Origin: Batkoa obscura
Lineage: Eukaryota > Entomophthoromycota > Entomophthoromycetes > Entomophthorales > Batkoaceae
Assembly (NCBI GenBank): GCA_030770535.1
Contig: JASVEC010000075.1
Location: forward strand, 1 to 64,000
Direction: 5' to 3'
DNA: 64,000 nt
The position numbers and the translations under genes are program-made. The notes beneath the pieces were generated by a model. That model ran no database searches, had not been told where the DNA came from, and saw nothing but the letters and a program-made list of their open reading frames with translations. Of this stretch, positions 11,761 through 21,856 are shown piece by piece (the stretch's first letter is position 1; the number at the start of each line of letters is the position of its first letter).

Positions 11761-12374
11761 ATGTTAACATTAATGCCAAATAAATATTAGTTTCAACCAC
11801 TTGTTATTGTTATGCGTCAAAATATAACTAAATAAACCTATATAAGTTAAAAAATGTAGTTTATTATAATTAAGGAAAAGAGAGCTAAATAATGTTAAAA
11901 GTAACAAAATATAATTTGAACATACTATTTCGCCTGTTATTTTATTTAAGAATTATTTAATAGACTTATTATTTTCACAAAATGGTTGACCAATTAATTT
12001 GGTCTATAAATAAAATTCCTTCCTAATAAATCATTATAAATCACCAAATTACAAAATATTATATACAAAATATTAAAGTTACAGCATACTTTTATTTATA
12101 ACCTTTGTTAAAATAATTGGTTCTTAATTGACAGTAAGAGATATTCTTAAATTTTTATTTTTAGATGCGGTCAAAAGGATGAATTACATCAGCAAAATGC
12201 ATTTAATTGGCTATAATAAATAACTACCAATCACATTAAACATTAGAAGTTTGACTTGAAATTTATTGGAACATTGAGGATATTCGTATTTAAGTTATAA
12301 GCTAAGTAAAAGAAGACAAAAGTATCAATTCCTTTTAATCCTTTTAATCTTTACTATAAAATTAAAAGTACACT
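11761..12374. other. Intergenic, putative promoter of the next gene
   Basis: AT-rich with no coding character and no element copy. It must hold the 3' end of the membrane-protein gene and the promoter of the zinc-cluster gene at 12375. Confidence 0.5.
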
Positions 12375-13436
12375 ATGTTTGAAGAAGAAACAGGACATAC
12401 AGGTGTTCGAGAATTAGTGAAAAGGGCATGCGATTTTTGTCGAAGAAGGAAAATCAAATGTGATGGCAATATGGCATGTATGAATTGTATAAAACATAAC
12501 AAAGGGGATTGTAGTTACGAAAAACCGATCCTTAAAAGAGGGCCTAAAGGAGCAAGGAATAGGGCATGTACTCTTTCTGATCAACATCGTCCACAAATTG
12601 TTAGCACAATCAATACAAATACTGCTGGATTACTATTTAATACTTCAAGCGAACAATCGAGATCAAGCTCACCATCAATAATGAAAGAGTTAGGATCTTT
12701 ATTCTCGTATAATGAAATGCCTTCACCATTTTTGAAAGAGCATGATTTAAATCCAGTCAGTTTGACTAAAAGACATAGTGAGATAGCTACACCACGTTTT
12801 CATCCAAATGACTTTGAAGAGGAAGATGAGTTTGCTAATGAAAATCTATCGCATATGATGGAAAAAATGAATAACATTAACAGTAATAATAGCAATAGTG
12901 GTAGCAACAAAACGATGACTAGCGCCTCAAGCAATACAAATGACGATGTCTTGTATAATTTGAGTGAACCTGTGTCAGTTCCTAAAAAAACGACGGGGAG
13001 TTACCATATGTTAGTACCACCTAAAGAAGAGTTACAAAAATTAAACAATTGGCCGTTAACGGAATACGGTATTGATTTTGTTAAGTTAGTGTTATATTTA
13101 GGGGACTTGCCACATGACAAATTGAATACGGCTCAGATACAAAGCATCGTAAATTATTTTCATAATTTTCATTGCAAAGTGCCTATTTTGGATATCAATA
13201 ATTTATTTTACTTCTTAAGATGTGAACATAGTGATTATGTTAAACATCTGCTGAATGACTTTTTGGTGCTACTAAAATTAACGAATATTAACTTTATAAA
13301 GACGGATCAGACTTTATTTGAATGCTGGTTAAATTCATTAAACTCTTTTTATCCTGATGATCCCATGAATCCTTTTGCCTTACTCTTATTCGTTTTAGAT
13401 GCTACTATAGCAAGACTAGCTGTTCTATTAATTTAA
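12375..13436 (+). CDS. Zn2Cys6 transcription factor with KRGPKG signature (Mal/Suc1-like)
   Basis: A 353-aa nuclear regulator. The zinc cluster is C19-x2-C22-x6-C29-x5-C35-x2-C38-x7-C46 (ACDFCRRRKIKCDGNMAC). It is followed by PILKRGPKGARNR, a signature seen after the cluster in maltose/sucrose-type activators (Mal63, Candida Suc1) and relatives. Residues 75-190 form a Ser/Asn-rich and acidic linker. The C-terminal 130 residues (NWPLTEYGIDFVKLVLYL and on) look like the start of a regulatory domain with hydrophobic helices. The frame stops at LAVLLI, earlier than the roughly 450-600 aa usual for the group, so the protein may be C-terminally shortened. I see no continuation in the next 400 bp. 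A sugar-regulatory role is inference from the signature alone. Confidence 0.87.
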   Translation: MFEEETGHTGVRELVKRACDFCRRRKIKCDGNMACMNCIKHNKGDCSYEKPILKRGPKGARNRACTLSDQHRPQIVSTINTNTAGLLFNTSSEQSRSSSPSIMKELGSLFSYNEMPSPFLKEHDLNPVSLTKRHSEIATPRFHPNDFEEEDEFANENLSHMMEKMNNINSNNSNSGSNKTMTSASSNTNDDVLYNLSEPVSVPKKTTGSYHMLVPPKEELQKLNNWPLTEYGIDFVKLVLYLGDLPHDKLNTAQIQSIVNYFHNFHCKVPILDINNLFYFLRCEHSDYVKHLLNDFLVLLKLTNINFIKTDQTLFECWLNSLNSFYPDDPMNPFALLLFVLDATIARLAVLLI

Positions 13437-14330
13437 AAAATACACTCTTTTTATTATTGTAGCTTCTTTTTCTTTAAAGTTTTTAATATGTTACATTATG
13501 ATATTTATTTTTAAATTTAGATTAAGTTGCTTTAATTTCATTGGACAATATTCTATTTTCACCACCATTTATTGTAATTATTATAAAAAATATATATGCT
13601 AATTTAGTCTTTATTATAAAACAAATAAAATAAGAGGGTTCAGTTCAAAAGCTACTCCTAAAACAGCATTTTGAAACACTATAATTTAGTTTTCTAATAT
13701 CTCAGATTTGGCTAAGTAATAATATTATTTCCAACATTTATCATCTTTAAATAATATTAAAATACTTTTATTTCAACTATCTATCCTTATTTTAATAGGT
13801 TACTTAAATAACGTTTTGATTATTAAACCATAAAAAAATGACAGAAGATACAGCTAAAACGAAGTGCTATTTTAATATTTATCTGTTTAAAAATGTATTA
13901 CGGAATCCTCTGCATTATCGATCATTGATATTAAAAAACAATCTTTTTGATAGGACCGAAATAAATTTTAAACGATTAAAAAACAAAAAAAGCAGATCCA
14001 AAATTAATTTAGGCAAGCTCTTATGATTGGTTGAAACTTATCGAATGCCCTGAGTCTGCTAATTCATTGGATAAAAGATAAGATCCCATTATTTGAGTAT
14101 TAAAGTTTTGAATAATGATGAAAAGAGTGATGGATAAAGATTAAAGAATTGAAACGAGATAAAAAGTTTTTTATTTAGTTAGAAAAAGAGAAAAGTAAGC
14201 CTTGATTTTTAATATAACCTAAAAGTATAGTGAAAAATAAATAAAGTAAAATAACAGTAGATAGTAGCATCGTACAAATCAAATAGAAAGATTTTAGTAA
14301 CAACATTTTTTAAATTAGATTTAATCAAAC
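13437..14330. other. Intergenic with one small open frame
   Basis: AT-rich. The only candidate is the small frame at 13838-14026, listed separately. The last 100 bp should contain the COX12 promoter. Confidence 0.5.
13838..14026 (+). CDS. Small basic open frame, doubtful gene
   Basis: 62 codons with an A-rich leader before the ATG and a Lys/Asn/Arg-rich, positively charged C-terminus. I recognise no family. Such frames arise by chance in AT-rich DNA, so the entry is only a candidate. A small mitochondrial or ribosomal-type protein would be compatible with the charge, but nothing proves it. Confidence 0.25.
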   Translation: MTEDTAKTKCYFNIYLFKNVLRNPLHYRSLILKNNLFDRTEINFKRLKNKKSRSKINLGKLL

Positions 14331-14627
14331 ATGAGTGACAACGAAGTAACCATTCAACTTGAAACTGCACCTTTTGACGCCCGTTTCCCAAACACCAACC
14401 AAACCAAACACTGCTGGCAAAACTATGTAGATTATTATAAATGCATCAACGCTAAAGGTGAAGATTTCCCAGCTTGCAAACAATTTTATAAAAATTATCG
14501 TTCTTTATGTCCTTCCTCTTGGGTAAGTTGAATCTTTGTATTTATAATCCTTTATTTATTATTAATTTAGACTGAAAAATGGGACGAACAAAGGGAAGCC
14601 GGAGTATTCGCTTCTAAAACTAAATAA
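14331..14627 (+). CDS. COX12: Cytochrome c oxidase subunit VIb
   Basis: Intermembrane-space subunit of respiratory complex IV that contacts the cytochrome c side and is imported by the Mia40 disulfide relay. The model joins 14331-14522 and 14571-14627 (82 aa; yeast Cox12 is 83). The 48-nt intron starts GTAAGT and ends TTTAG. Exon 1 carries [20 protein letters not shown], giving a CX9C motif, and then [13 protein letters not shown], giving CX10C. This CX9C-CX10C pair is diagnostic for Cox12/COX6B. Exon 2 supplies the ending [16 protein letters not shown]. The start is the first ATG, and no presequence is expected. The identification is firm. Confidence 0.97.
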
Positions 14628-14935
14628 ATTTCAAGGTTAAGGTGAATCTTATCATTATTAATTTGATACAAGTATATAATTTAGTAAATTTTAAATTATT
14701 CTTTTATATAAAACAATTGACTTGAAAGATCAATTATTAATATAACGTTAATGAACCAATGATACAGAAGCATGTAAGAGGATGATGAGATAGTATTTTA
14801 TAGTAGTTAAATAATAATATAGTCAAGACTAGTGTGTGATGATTGAACACATAATCAAATAATTATAAGGATAATGATTTTAATACGATAACTTATTTAT
14901 TATTCACACACTAATACATACATATTATAATACTT

Positions 14936-15601
14936 TTATCTTCTTCTTTTCTTATTGCCGTAAAAATAATTAACTGACACAGCTAACAAGATAGGTATAG
15001 CAGCTAAAGTCAACCCTTTAACCCATGAAAAGGTAGATGAATTTTCTTCTTCTTTGTCATGGTTTTCCTTTTCAGTAATGGTAGGTAATAAAGCATCTAC
15101 CCTTTCGTCCAACATATCCATTCTTCGGATCATTTGTAAAACTAAGCTCATCATCTCATCTACTTGTTGACAAGTGAGCCTAGCTAAAGCAGCTGTCTCT
15201 GGTAAACTGGTGTGGAGTGCATGAGACATGCTATCTGAGGGTATGCCTTCATCTAAAGATATACTTTGGGTCATATCTAAGTTAATAGTTTCTTTTTCGT
15301 CTGGACTATTGATACTTGGTACTGAACTGAAGATTGAATTTCTTCGATCGCTTAATTGTATGATTGAGCTTGCATAACTATCCATTGAACTCAAACTTAT
15401 GCTTGTTTTCATATTGCTTTTTTTTTCACTCCCTTCCATGGATTCGGAGTTACTATTTAGTTTTTTATATCAGTAAGTATAAATGTAAATATTAGATTAC
15501 CTTAAGTTTTCTTCCTCTCTAGATAAATTATCAGCTTCAAAATTATAGTTAGATGTCGAGCCATTGTTTCGATATTTCAATTGCTTTTCATTATCTGACA
15601 T
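14936..15601 (-). CDS. Predicted tail-anchored membrane protein, unknown function
   Basis: The model joins 15501-15601 and 14936-15452 on the minus strand (205 aa). The 48-nt intron (GTAATC to AATAG) restores the frame between LSREEENL and SNSESMEG. The N-terminal two thirds are Ser/Asn/Asp-rich and probably disordered. A coiled-coil-like helix follows (about 135-158, QVDEMMSLVLQMIRRMDML). Near the C-terminus is one transmembrane helix (about 180-198, LTLAAIPILLAVSVNYF) with a basic tail NKKRRR. That arrangement is typical of tail-anchored proteins of the outer mitochondrial or peroxisomal membrane. No family is recognised. Its stop faces that of COX12, so the two genes converge. Confidence 0.75.
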
Positions 15602-15995
15602 TTTAAAATAAAAAAATAGAAAATTATTGTTTTACAAATTTTAACAGTCACTTGTTTTAACGCTTTCCTTTCTTTACTTTTTAGCCAATCCCTCTTGCAT
15701 TTTCTTCTTTTAACCAATGAATCCGGGTGCTTGGTAGGGCTTTAAGCCAAACATAAGCCAATTAAGATCATTGTCTATCTGGGTGGAATCCACTAAGAAT
15801 TTTTTGTCTATTTTATCAGGATATCTTTTAAACTAGATTATATTTGATATTAAACAAATAAAACCATCGTTTCCTGTTTAACTTGCTTCAATCAAATTAT
15901 CTACTATAGGCCAAGGATTAAATAAAATGTGCACTTAATTTACTACTCAATTTGTTAACTTTACTATCCTCTTTAAATCCCCTATAATCAACCAA

Positions 15996-16118
15996 ATGCA
16001 ACGTGATATTGATCTCACCCAATCAGTAGAAATTATAATGATGAACACTTATATGATTGGAAATTCCCAATCTGGTTCGGATTCTAGGGATAGAAAAAAA
16101 AGAAATAAAACGAGGTAA
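15996..16118 (+). CDS. Very small open frame (40 aa), doubtful
   Basis: An ATG opens a 40-codon frame, MQRDIDLTQSVEIIM onward, ending in a Ser/Asp/Lys/Arg-rich stretch. An intron-like GTAAAT with a downstream CTAAC overlaps its end, so it might be the first exon of a longer gene, but no second exon was found. It lies between the tail-anchored gene and the GPI-type gene. Confidence 0.2.
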   Translation: MQRDIDLTQSVEIIMMNTYMIGNSQSGSDSRDRKKRNKTR

Positions 16119-16241
16119 ATTTTGAAATTAAAATTTTACTTTGAACTAACAATTATAATTTAAAAGTTATTAACTTTAATTAATATATTTTTCAATCCTT
16201 AATATACTTAATATTAATATTATATCTGCTGTATACTTAAT

Positions 16242-16724
16242 ATGAAATTCATTGTCCCTTTTAGCCTTATTTGCTTTAGCCTTTTAAGTAGTAGCGTCGA
16301 GTCAACATGCGTTAAAGCCTCTGTCCAAACCATTGAAATGTGCTTGGATAGATTGCAAATTGTTGTTGACAAGTGCGCCCCTAGTGACCAAGCTTGTTTA
16401 TGTAAGGAAAAATACTCCACTTTAGTGTGCTACAATAATTGTCTTGAAGACAAAGAATATCAAGGTAAAAGAGCTAATAGAGAAAGCGAAGTTTTAGCTC
16501 ACTGTAGAGCTGCCAATATCAATACGAAAGAACTTTTACCTACCTCTACCGCTACTTCATCCGAGGCTACCGATAAGCCAAAGGAGACAGGTAATGGTAA
16601 TAAGGATACCTCAAAATCTGAGGCTGATAAGTCTAAAGGTTCTAGTAGTTCCAGATCAAGTGTTTACCACTATTCCTCAGTTGCTGCCTTATCTGCACTT
16701 ACTTACTCAGTATTATATCTTTAA
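16242..16724 (+). CDS. GPI-anchored cysteine-rich cell-wall protein
   Basis: A 160-aa secreted protein, probably tethered to the plasma membrane or wall. Residues 1-21 form a signal peptide. A compact domain (about 23-90) has eight cysteines in the order C23, C34, C45, C52, C54, C63, C67 and C88, including CLC and CYNNC. This pattern is seen in fungal GPI-anchored eight-Cys proteins and overlaps that of CFEM domains, though it is not a textbook CFEM. A Ser/Thr/Lys-rich linker follows. The C-terminus is hydrophobic (about 141-160, YHYSSVAALSALTYSVLYL) after a run of Ser, as expected of a GPI-attachment signal. A wall or haem/iron-acquisition role is inference only. Confidence 0.85.
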   Translation: MKFIVPFSLICFSLLSSSVESTCVKASVQTIEMCLDRLQIVVDKCAPSDQACLCKEKYSTLVCYNNCLEDKEYQGKRANRESEVLAHCRAANINTKELLPTSTATSSEATDKPKETGNGNKDTSKSEADKSKGSSSSRSSVYHYSSVAALSALTYSVLYL

Positions 16725-16827
16725 TTGAATAAACTTAGTTAATTAATCATTAAAATTCTATTTGTATATTTTATTTATAAGTTATTAAGCCGTATCACTA
16801 AAATTCAATAAAAAGTAAGATTAAATC

Positions 16828-16863
16828 CATTTTCATTTTCATTTTCATTTTCATTTTCATTTT
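16828..16863. repeat. (ATTTTC)n microsatellite
   Basis: Six uninterrupted hexamers in the convergent gap between the GPI-type gene and the TPR gene. Confidence 0.9.
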
Positions 16864-16907
16864 ATTTTTATAGGTAATAACTAAAATTTATACATTACAC
16901 ATATAGA

Positions 16908-17841
16908 CTAATATAGATTTAACAAATAAACCAGAGCTAATATACAACCTATTATTAAGAGTAGATTAGTACCATTAGCTAGAAGCAATTGAGAATGAGA
17001 TGGCTTTGATTTAGCTTTAACCAATTTTAAATATGTTTCTATTTTTTCATCTTCAGGGTTTAATTTTAAACTAGCTTCAAAAGCTTTTATTGCTTCATTA
17101 TATTCCTTAAGTTGATACAATGCTATTCCTATTTATTTATAGTCAATTGAGGGTAGAAAATGAAACAATAAAATATTTACCTTGTCGATACCAAGCCTTA
17201 GCAAAGTTGGGGTTAATGATCAAAGCTTGATTAGCATGAAATAATACTTTATTCCACTCTTTTAATTCCAAATAACAAGCTGCTAAGTTAGAATGTGTTT
17301 TTTCATCTTCTGCTAAGTTTATGCTTTGTTCAAACGCTTCAATTCCTTTTTTAAAGTTTTTCTTTGCAACATATCTCTTCCCTTTATCGTTTAGTATTTG
17401 TTTTAGTTTTTGGACTTCTCCTAACTCTTCTTTATTCTCTTTGTTTTGCTTTTCTTTCTCTAGATTCTTTTTCTTTATTGCATCTTCAATAACACTCCTT
17501 TTTTTTAACATCTCACTTGCCACCTCAATTTTCTCTAATTTGCAATAAATGTTATGTAGTCTTGAATAGGCTGCTGAATGAAACGTACTACATCCTTTCA
17601 CTATCCCAGCTTCTAACTCATTATCTTCTAAACTTATTATTTTTAGAGCATCTTTTTCAGCTTCCTCATATCTTTTTAATTGAATGTAACATGTACACCT
17701 TGACAACAAAGGTAATGCTGATTTTTGCTTCGTCAATTCAATTAATCGTGTTATTAGTGGTAAGCTGGAGTCATAATCTTGCTTTTCGCTATACTCCATA
17801 CTTTGTCTCATCAACTGCATGATCTCTTCTTTTGCTGCCAT
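16908..17841 (-). CDS. Tail-anchored TPR protein, possible Hsp70/Hsp90 co-chaperone
   Basis: The model joins 17181-17841 and 16908-17128 (293 aa). The 52-nt intron (GTAAAT to AATAG) restores the TPR motif across the join, WYRQ-GIALYQL. An N-terminal TPR-like region covers about 10-115, and a Lys/Glu-rich linker covers about 118-140. A cluster of three TPRs covers about 150-255 (AFEQSINLAEDEKTHSNLAA, then NPNFAKAWYRQG, then LKEYNEAIKAFEASLKLNP). The Asn of HSNLA and the Lys/Arg of AKAWYR match parts of a carboxylate clamp for EEVD tails. The first clamp Asn appears to be replaced. One C-terminal transmembrane helix (about 270-290) suggests anchoring to the ER or mitochondrial surface. The exact orthologue is uncertain. 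Confidence 0.85.
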
Positions 17842-18059
17842 TGTTTATTGATTCAAAATAAGTTGGTGAGGTGTTTATTTGTACTAAGGTGTCTTATAAA
17901 ATATTGAAGCCAATCATTATCTATTAATGCTTTTTAAGCCAACCATTTGAGTGTTCTTTGGGAGGTTATGATGTAACATTGATTCATTTATTTGCTATAA
18001 AATATCTAATAAACACCTGTATTTAAAAATTATACTTTAACTTATTTTTCTAAAATAAA

Positions 18060-19484
18060 ATGAATTTTGAAAATGAATATGTGTCCTTTAATGAGAGAGG
18101 GAATGAAGAAAGCGAAAGGAAATTGGATTATAAGATAATTATATATGGTATTATAGGTAGTTTATCAAGCTTGCAGTTTGGGTATCATATTTCGGAATAC
18201 AACTTACCAGAAAAGGAATTTTTAGAATGTGTCGTGAAAAACAATCAGGACCTTTATCCTAATTTGCCAACCTGTATTTTATTAGATAAACATCAATTCT
18301 CCTTTTTAACTGGATTATTACCCTTATTTAGTTTATTTGGTACCTTTTTAGCCCCCATTTTATTATCAAAGTTGAATAGTAAAAGTAGTTTATTACTTAA
18401 CAATATATTTTTTGTTATCGGTTCTCTGTTCAATTCATTAAGTTTTAATTACTTTCATTTATTAATTGGTAGAGCTTTATGTGGATTAGGTTCTGGAATA
18501 GCAATGGTGGTTGTACCTATCTATTTAACTCAAATAGCACCTTTAAACTACAAAGGGCTTTTAGGTACATTCAATCAGTTGTTCATTGTACTAGGTATTG
18601 TTATTACTATGTTAATCGGATTTTTCTATTCATGGAGGTTTATTTTATTCATTGGAATCATTATACCTTTTATTCAAATTATTTTATTTTCCTATTTTAA
18701 ATCGAATAATGATACTGAAAATGAGTATCAAGTTATCGAAGAAGGAATAGAACATGAGAATGACAATAGTGATGACAACGATAATCAAAATATCAATAGT
18801 AGTACAAGTAATGATAATTCATTTTTTAAAAATTGTTTATCCATATTCCTAAATAATAAATATAACAAATGCTTATTATTATTATTGTTTCTGCATATTT
18901 CACAACAAATGAGTGGTATAAATTCAATAATGTACTTCTCAACCACAATATTGAAAGATTTGAAAGGAGTTGATGCCAAGTTGATTTCATTATTATTAAA
19001 TTTATTTCAATTAATGATTACATTGTTCATTACAAAAATTATTGAAGTTAAAGGAAGAAGAGTACTGTTTTTATACTCCTGTTTAACAATGTCTGTAGCA
19101 TTATTTGGGTTAGCTTTTTCACTGAATTATAATTTAATAATACTAGCAACTTTATTCTTATTTTTGAGCATCATTGGATATTCGATTGGATTAGGTGCTT
19201 TACCATTCTTATTAATTGGTGAATTTTTTGAAGGGGAGTTTTTAACTGTTGCATCTACCTTATCATTAATAACTAATTTGTTGGGTAACTTTTTGATTGC
19301 TTCTTTATTTTTACCATTTACTGAGCTTTTTCCAAAAGACCAAATTGGTTCTCCCTTTTTATTATTCTCTATCTATCTTTTAATAGCAGCTATTATCAGT
19401 TATTTTATATTTCCAGAAACTAAGAACAACACAGTTGCACAAAATCAAAATAATCTTTATTTAAATGTGCAAAAGTTGTTTTAA
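18060..19484 (+). CDS. MFS sugar-porter family transporter (Vps73/Ybr241c-like)
   Basis: A 474-aa polytopic membrane protein of the sugar-porter branch of the major facilitator superfamily. Family signatures visible are QFGYHISEYN in the first helix, GRALCGLGSGIAMVVVPIYL at about 139-158, SQQMSGINSIMYFST in helix 7, KGRRVLF after helix 8 and FPETKNN at the end. The central loop (about 225-265) is acidic and Asn/Ser-rich. The first-helix sequence is closer to the yeast vacuolar proteins Vps73 and Ybr241c than to plasma-membrane hexose carriers, so a vacuolar location is plausible. An inverted-repeat element starts about 40 bp after the stop and probably lies in the 3' UTR. The next gene, in the same direction, is a zinc-cluster factor. 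Confidence 0.9.
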   Translation: MNFENEYVSFNERGNEESERKLDYKIIIYGIIGSLSSLQFGYHISEYNLPEKEFLECVVKNNQDLYPNLPTCILLDKHQFSFLTGLLPLFSLFGTFLAPILLSKLNSKSSLLLNNIFFVIGSLFNSLSFNYFHLLIGRALCGLGSGIAMVVVPIYLTQIAPLNYKGLLGTFNQLFIVLGIVITMLIGFFYSWRFILFIGIIIPFIQIILFSYFKSNNDTENEYQVIEEGIEHENDNSDDNDNQNINSSTSNDNSFFKNCLSIFLNNKYNKCLLLLLFLHISQQMSGINSIMYFSTTILKDLKGVDAKLISLLLNLFQLMITLFITKIIEVKGRRVLFLYSCLTMSVALFGLAFSLNYNLIILATLFLFLSIIGYSIGLGALPFLLIGEFFEGEFLTVASTLSLITNLLGNFLIASLFLPFTELFPKDQIGSPFLLFSIYLLIAAIISYFIFPETKNNTVAQNQNNLYLNVQKLF

Positions 19485-19889
19485 ATAAAAGAAGTTTTAT
19501 TTTCAATTTACTATTCTTTATCATATGGGGATGTTTTTTTTGGTTTCACTGTTTTTTACATTTTCTAAGCACTATCTGATCAGAAAAATTGGTAGTAAAA
19601 TTCTTAAACAAAAAAATACATCCTCATATATTAGTAATATTATTTTATACTTAATTCAAATTATAATGATTTCATGCTCATTACTTATGTAATTTTTTGC
19701 ATGAATAGACTCAAGAGTAGCCAATTAGAGTAAAGTAAAGTAAACTTAAACTTCAATAAAGCATTAAATTAAAAATTATATAAAATTACAACCCAATTTT
19801 ATTTTATTAGCAATTTATTATTTGACTATATTTGTTATTCAAAAAAAAACAAGACCGAACGATCTGATTAATACTAAAGATTAAGCAAG
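19485..19889. other. Spacer between transporter and zinc-cluster gene
   Basis: Holds one inverted-repeat element and about 260 bp of AT-rich DNA that must carry the promoter of the gene at 19890. Confidence 0.6.
19523..19629 (+). mobile_element. Short inverted-repeat element, copy 5
   Basis: Core 19527-19625 (99 bp) with GGGGATGT and ACATCCTC ends, flanked by ATAT/ATAT. The centre is AAGCACTATCTGATC, slightly changed. Confidence 0.92.
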
Positions 19890-21761
19890 ATGACGTTGAT
19901 GGTAGATTACAAATATTTGGAACCCATATCAAAAGAAAAAGTATGCTTCCAGTGTCAACAGAGGAAAGTAAAATGTGATAAAAAGAAACCGCAGTGTAGT
20001 GCGTGTATTAAAAGAAAACAAGGTTGTACGTATCCTAAGATCTTCAAGAAGAGTTATGCTAGCTATAAGATAAGCAATTATAGCAACCTTAATAGTAATG
20101 ACAACGAAGGATCCATTGAAGCCTTGAGTGGTACTGATATTGAGTCTAGTAGTGTAGTGACTGAAAGTAGTGATTGTAGTAGCAATGTACTAAACAACAA
20201 TAGGTGTAATGGGAGTGTATCAAATAATAAGAGTGAGCGTAAAAACAGTGAATTATATGACAGTGATAAGTGCTTGAATCAAAATAATAATGTAGTAGCA
20301 TTTAGAAATAAAATACAGTTTCGATTTATGAATAAAACGATAAGCTATAACCCTAAACAAATTAAAGTGAGTAGTCCTTTGCTTAAAGAGCTATTTTCAT
20401 GTTCATGGGTACGATATTTAAATGTCAATATTGGGATTGATTATCTATTAAAGAATCAAAAAAAAGTGGAGGTCAACTTATTTTTAAGTTCAATATCAAT
20501 AAAGCAAAGTGCAAACAATATTCAAGAAGAGGGAATTAATATCAACAGCTTGTTCCAAAGTGAATTGTTTTTTAAAAGTGTCAATTGCTTTTTTGAGCAG
20601 TTCAACAAATATGTGCCTTTTTTTCTAAGTTATGAGAGTTTTGTATCAAAAAAAAGAAGTCCATTATTGTTATTTAGTGTGTATGTGGTAGGTCTGATGT
20701 ATTTAAATGAAAAAGAAATGGTTAAAGGGTATGAAGAGCGCTTGCTTTTCATGTTGAATCCTTTAAGTAACAAAATTAGTTTGGATTATATACAAGCACT
20801 AATGATTTCATTTTGGGGCTTAAAAGGATTATTAATTGCCAAAAACCTCGGTTGGATTTCAGGTTCGTTAATATTAAGTTTATGTTCGATGATTGGAATA
20901 CAATATAGCAGCAAAGATGAGTCAACAAACATAGAGAAATTTTTATTGTATAACAACATTACCTATGAGGTCAATATGAAGTATTTATGTTTAAATTATA
21001 CTTGGGATTATATACCAGTAAATGTCAAGTTTAACAACAACGTAATAAGGGTATTAGAAAATTTAATTAATAAGAGTCAAGGGGTTTATAATACAGTATT
21101 AGTAGTCAAAAGTATCAATTTATTTAATAAGCTAATATTGAAGTTCAGAGAAATGGGGAAAATGGATAAGAAGCAGCTATTAACGCTACTAAAATTTATC
21201 GATATCGAAAGTAATCAAATTTATATAAATAATAAGAGTGATGATAATAACAACAATAACGATAATCAGAATAACAGTCATAACAATAGTAATTATACAA
21301 TAGATAATAGTGTATTAAATTATTTAATAATAGAAAAGAATTTAAGGTATTTAATAGTTATTAAAAGGTATTTACAAATTGAATATCCATCTTACAAAGG
21401 AATATATTATAAGAAGAATACTAGTCTAACTAAAGAGGAGACTAAACAGATTCAAGAAATTCATCAAAAAGAAAAAGGAATCATCACCCATTTAAACCAA
21501 ATGAACAAACAATTTTTAACTTCTCTAATTTATTTTAATCAAAGTAGCAACTATATTGATCGCTTAATACCCTTAACCTTTTTTATCATATTTAATTTAA
21601 AATTTTATAGTATTTTAAATTACCAGCCAAATAATAACAATTTATTATTATTAAAGTTTAGTTTTAATTTATTAAATCAATCCAATTTCAATCATCCTTT
21701 TTATTCCCGTATCATATTTCACTCCTTTATTTTAAATTTAATAAACAAAATGTTAAATTAA
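19890..21761 (+). CDS. Zn2Cys6 transcription factor
   Basis: A 623-aa nuclear regulator. The zinc cluster is at residues 19-46: C19-x2-C22-x6-C29-x6-C36-x2-C39-x6-C46, with QRKVKCDKKKPQC. A Ser/Asn/Asp-rich linker covers about 60-140. Residues about 180-620 are rich in hydrophobic helices with the layout of the Upc2/Lys14-type or fungal-specific regulatory domain. An Asn/Asp-rich insert lies at about 448-468. No intron is needed. It follows a sugar-porter gene in the same orientation, 405 bp away. The two could be functionally linked, but there is no direct evidence. Confidence 0.88.
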   Translation: MTLMVDYKYLEPISKEKVCFQCQQRKVKCDKKKPQCSACIKRKQGCTYPKIFKKSYASYKISNYSNLNSNDNEGSIEALSGTDIESSSVVTESSDCSSNVLNNNRCNGSVSNNKSERKNSELYDSDKCLNQNNNVVAFRNKIQFRFMNKTISYNPKQIKVSSPLLKELFSCSWVRYLNVNIGIDYLLKNQKKVEVNLFLSSISIKQSANNIQEEGININSLFQSELFFKSVNCFFEQFNKYVPFFLSYESFVSKKRSPLLLFSVYVVGLMYLNEKEMVKGYEERLLFMLNPLSNKISLDYIQALMISFWGLKGLLIAKNLGWISGSLILSLCSMIGIQYSSKDESTNIEKFLLYNNITYEVNMKYLCLNYTWDYIPVNVKFNNNVIRVLENLINKSQGVYNTVLVVKSINLFNKLILKFREMGKMDKKQLLTLLKFIDIESNQIYINNKSDDNNNNNDNQNNSHNNSNYTIDNSVLNYLIIEKNLRYLIVIKRYLQIEYPSYKGIYYKKNTSLTKEETKQIQEIHQKEKGIITHLNQMNKQFLTSLIYFNQSSNYIDRLIPLTFFIIFNLKFYSILNYQPNNNNLLLLKFSFNLLNQSNFNHPFYSRIIFHSFILNLINKMLN

Positions 21762-21856
21762 AAATAAATAGTAACAATAAAAATTAATAAGATTTATTTC
21801 TAATGCTAATTTTTATATTATTTTTGTATTATTGCTACTGTCTTTTATGTGTTTTA

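Noticed and set aside
17143-17841. TPR protein ending at 17143
   Set aside because: The frame runs into an intron; splicing restores a canonical TPR and a C-terminal anchor.
18479-18979. Short frames inside the sugar-porter gene on both strands
   Set aside because: Out-of-frame shadows of the transporter, which carries all family motifs in one frame.
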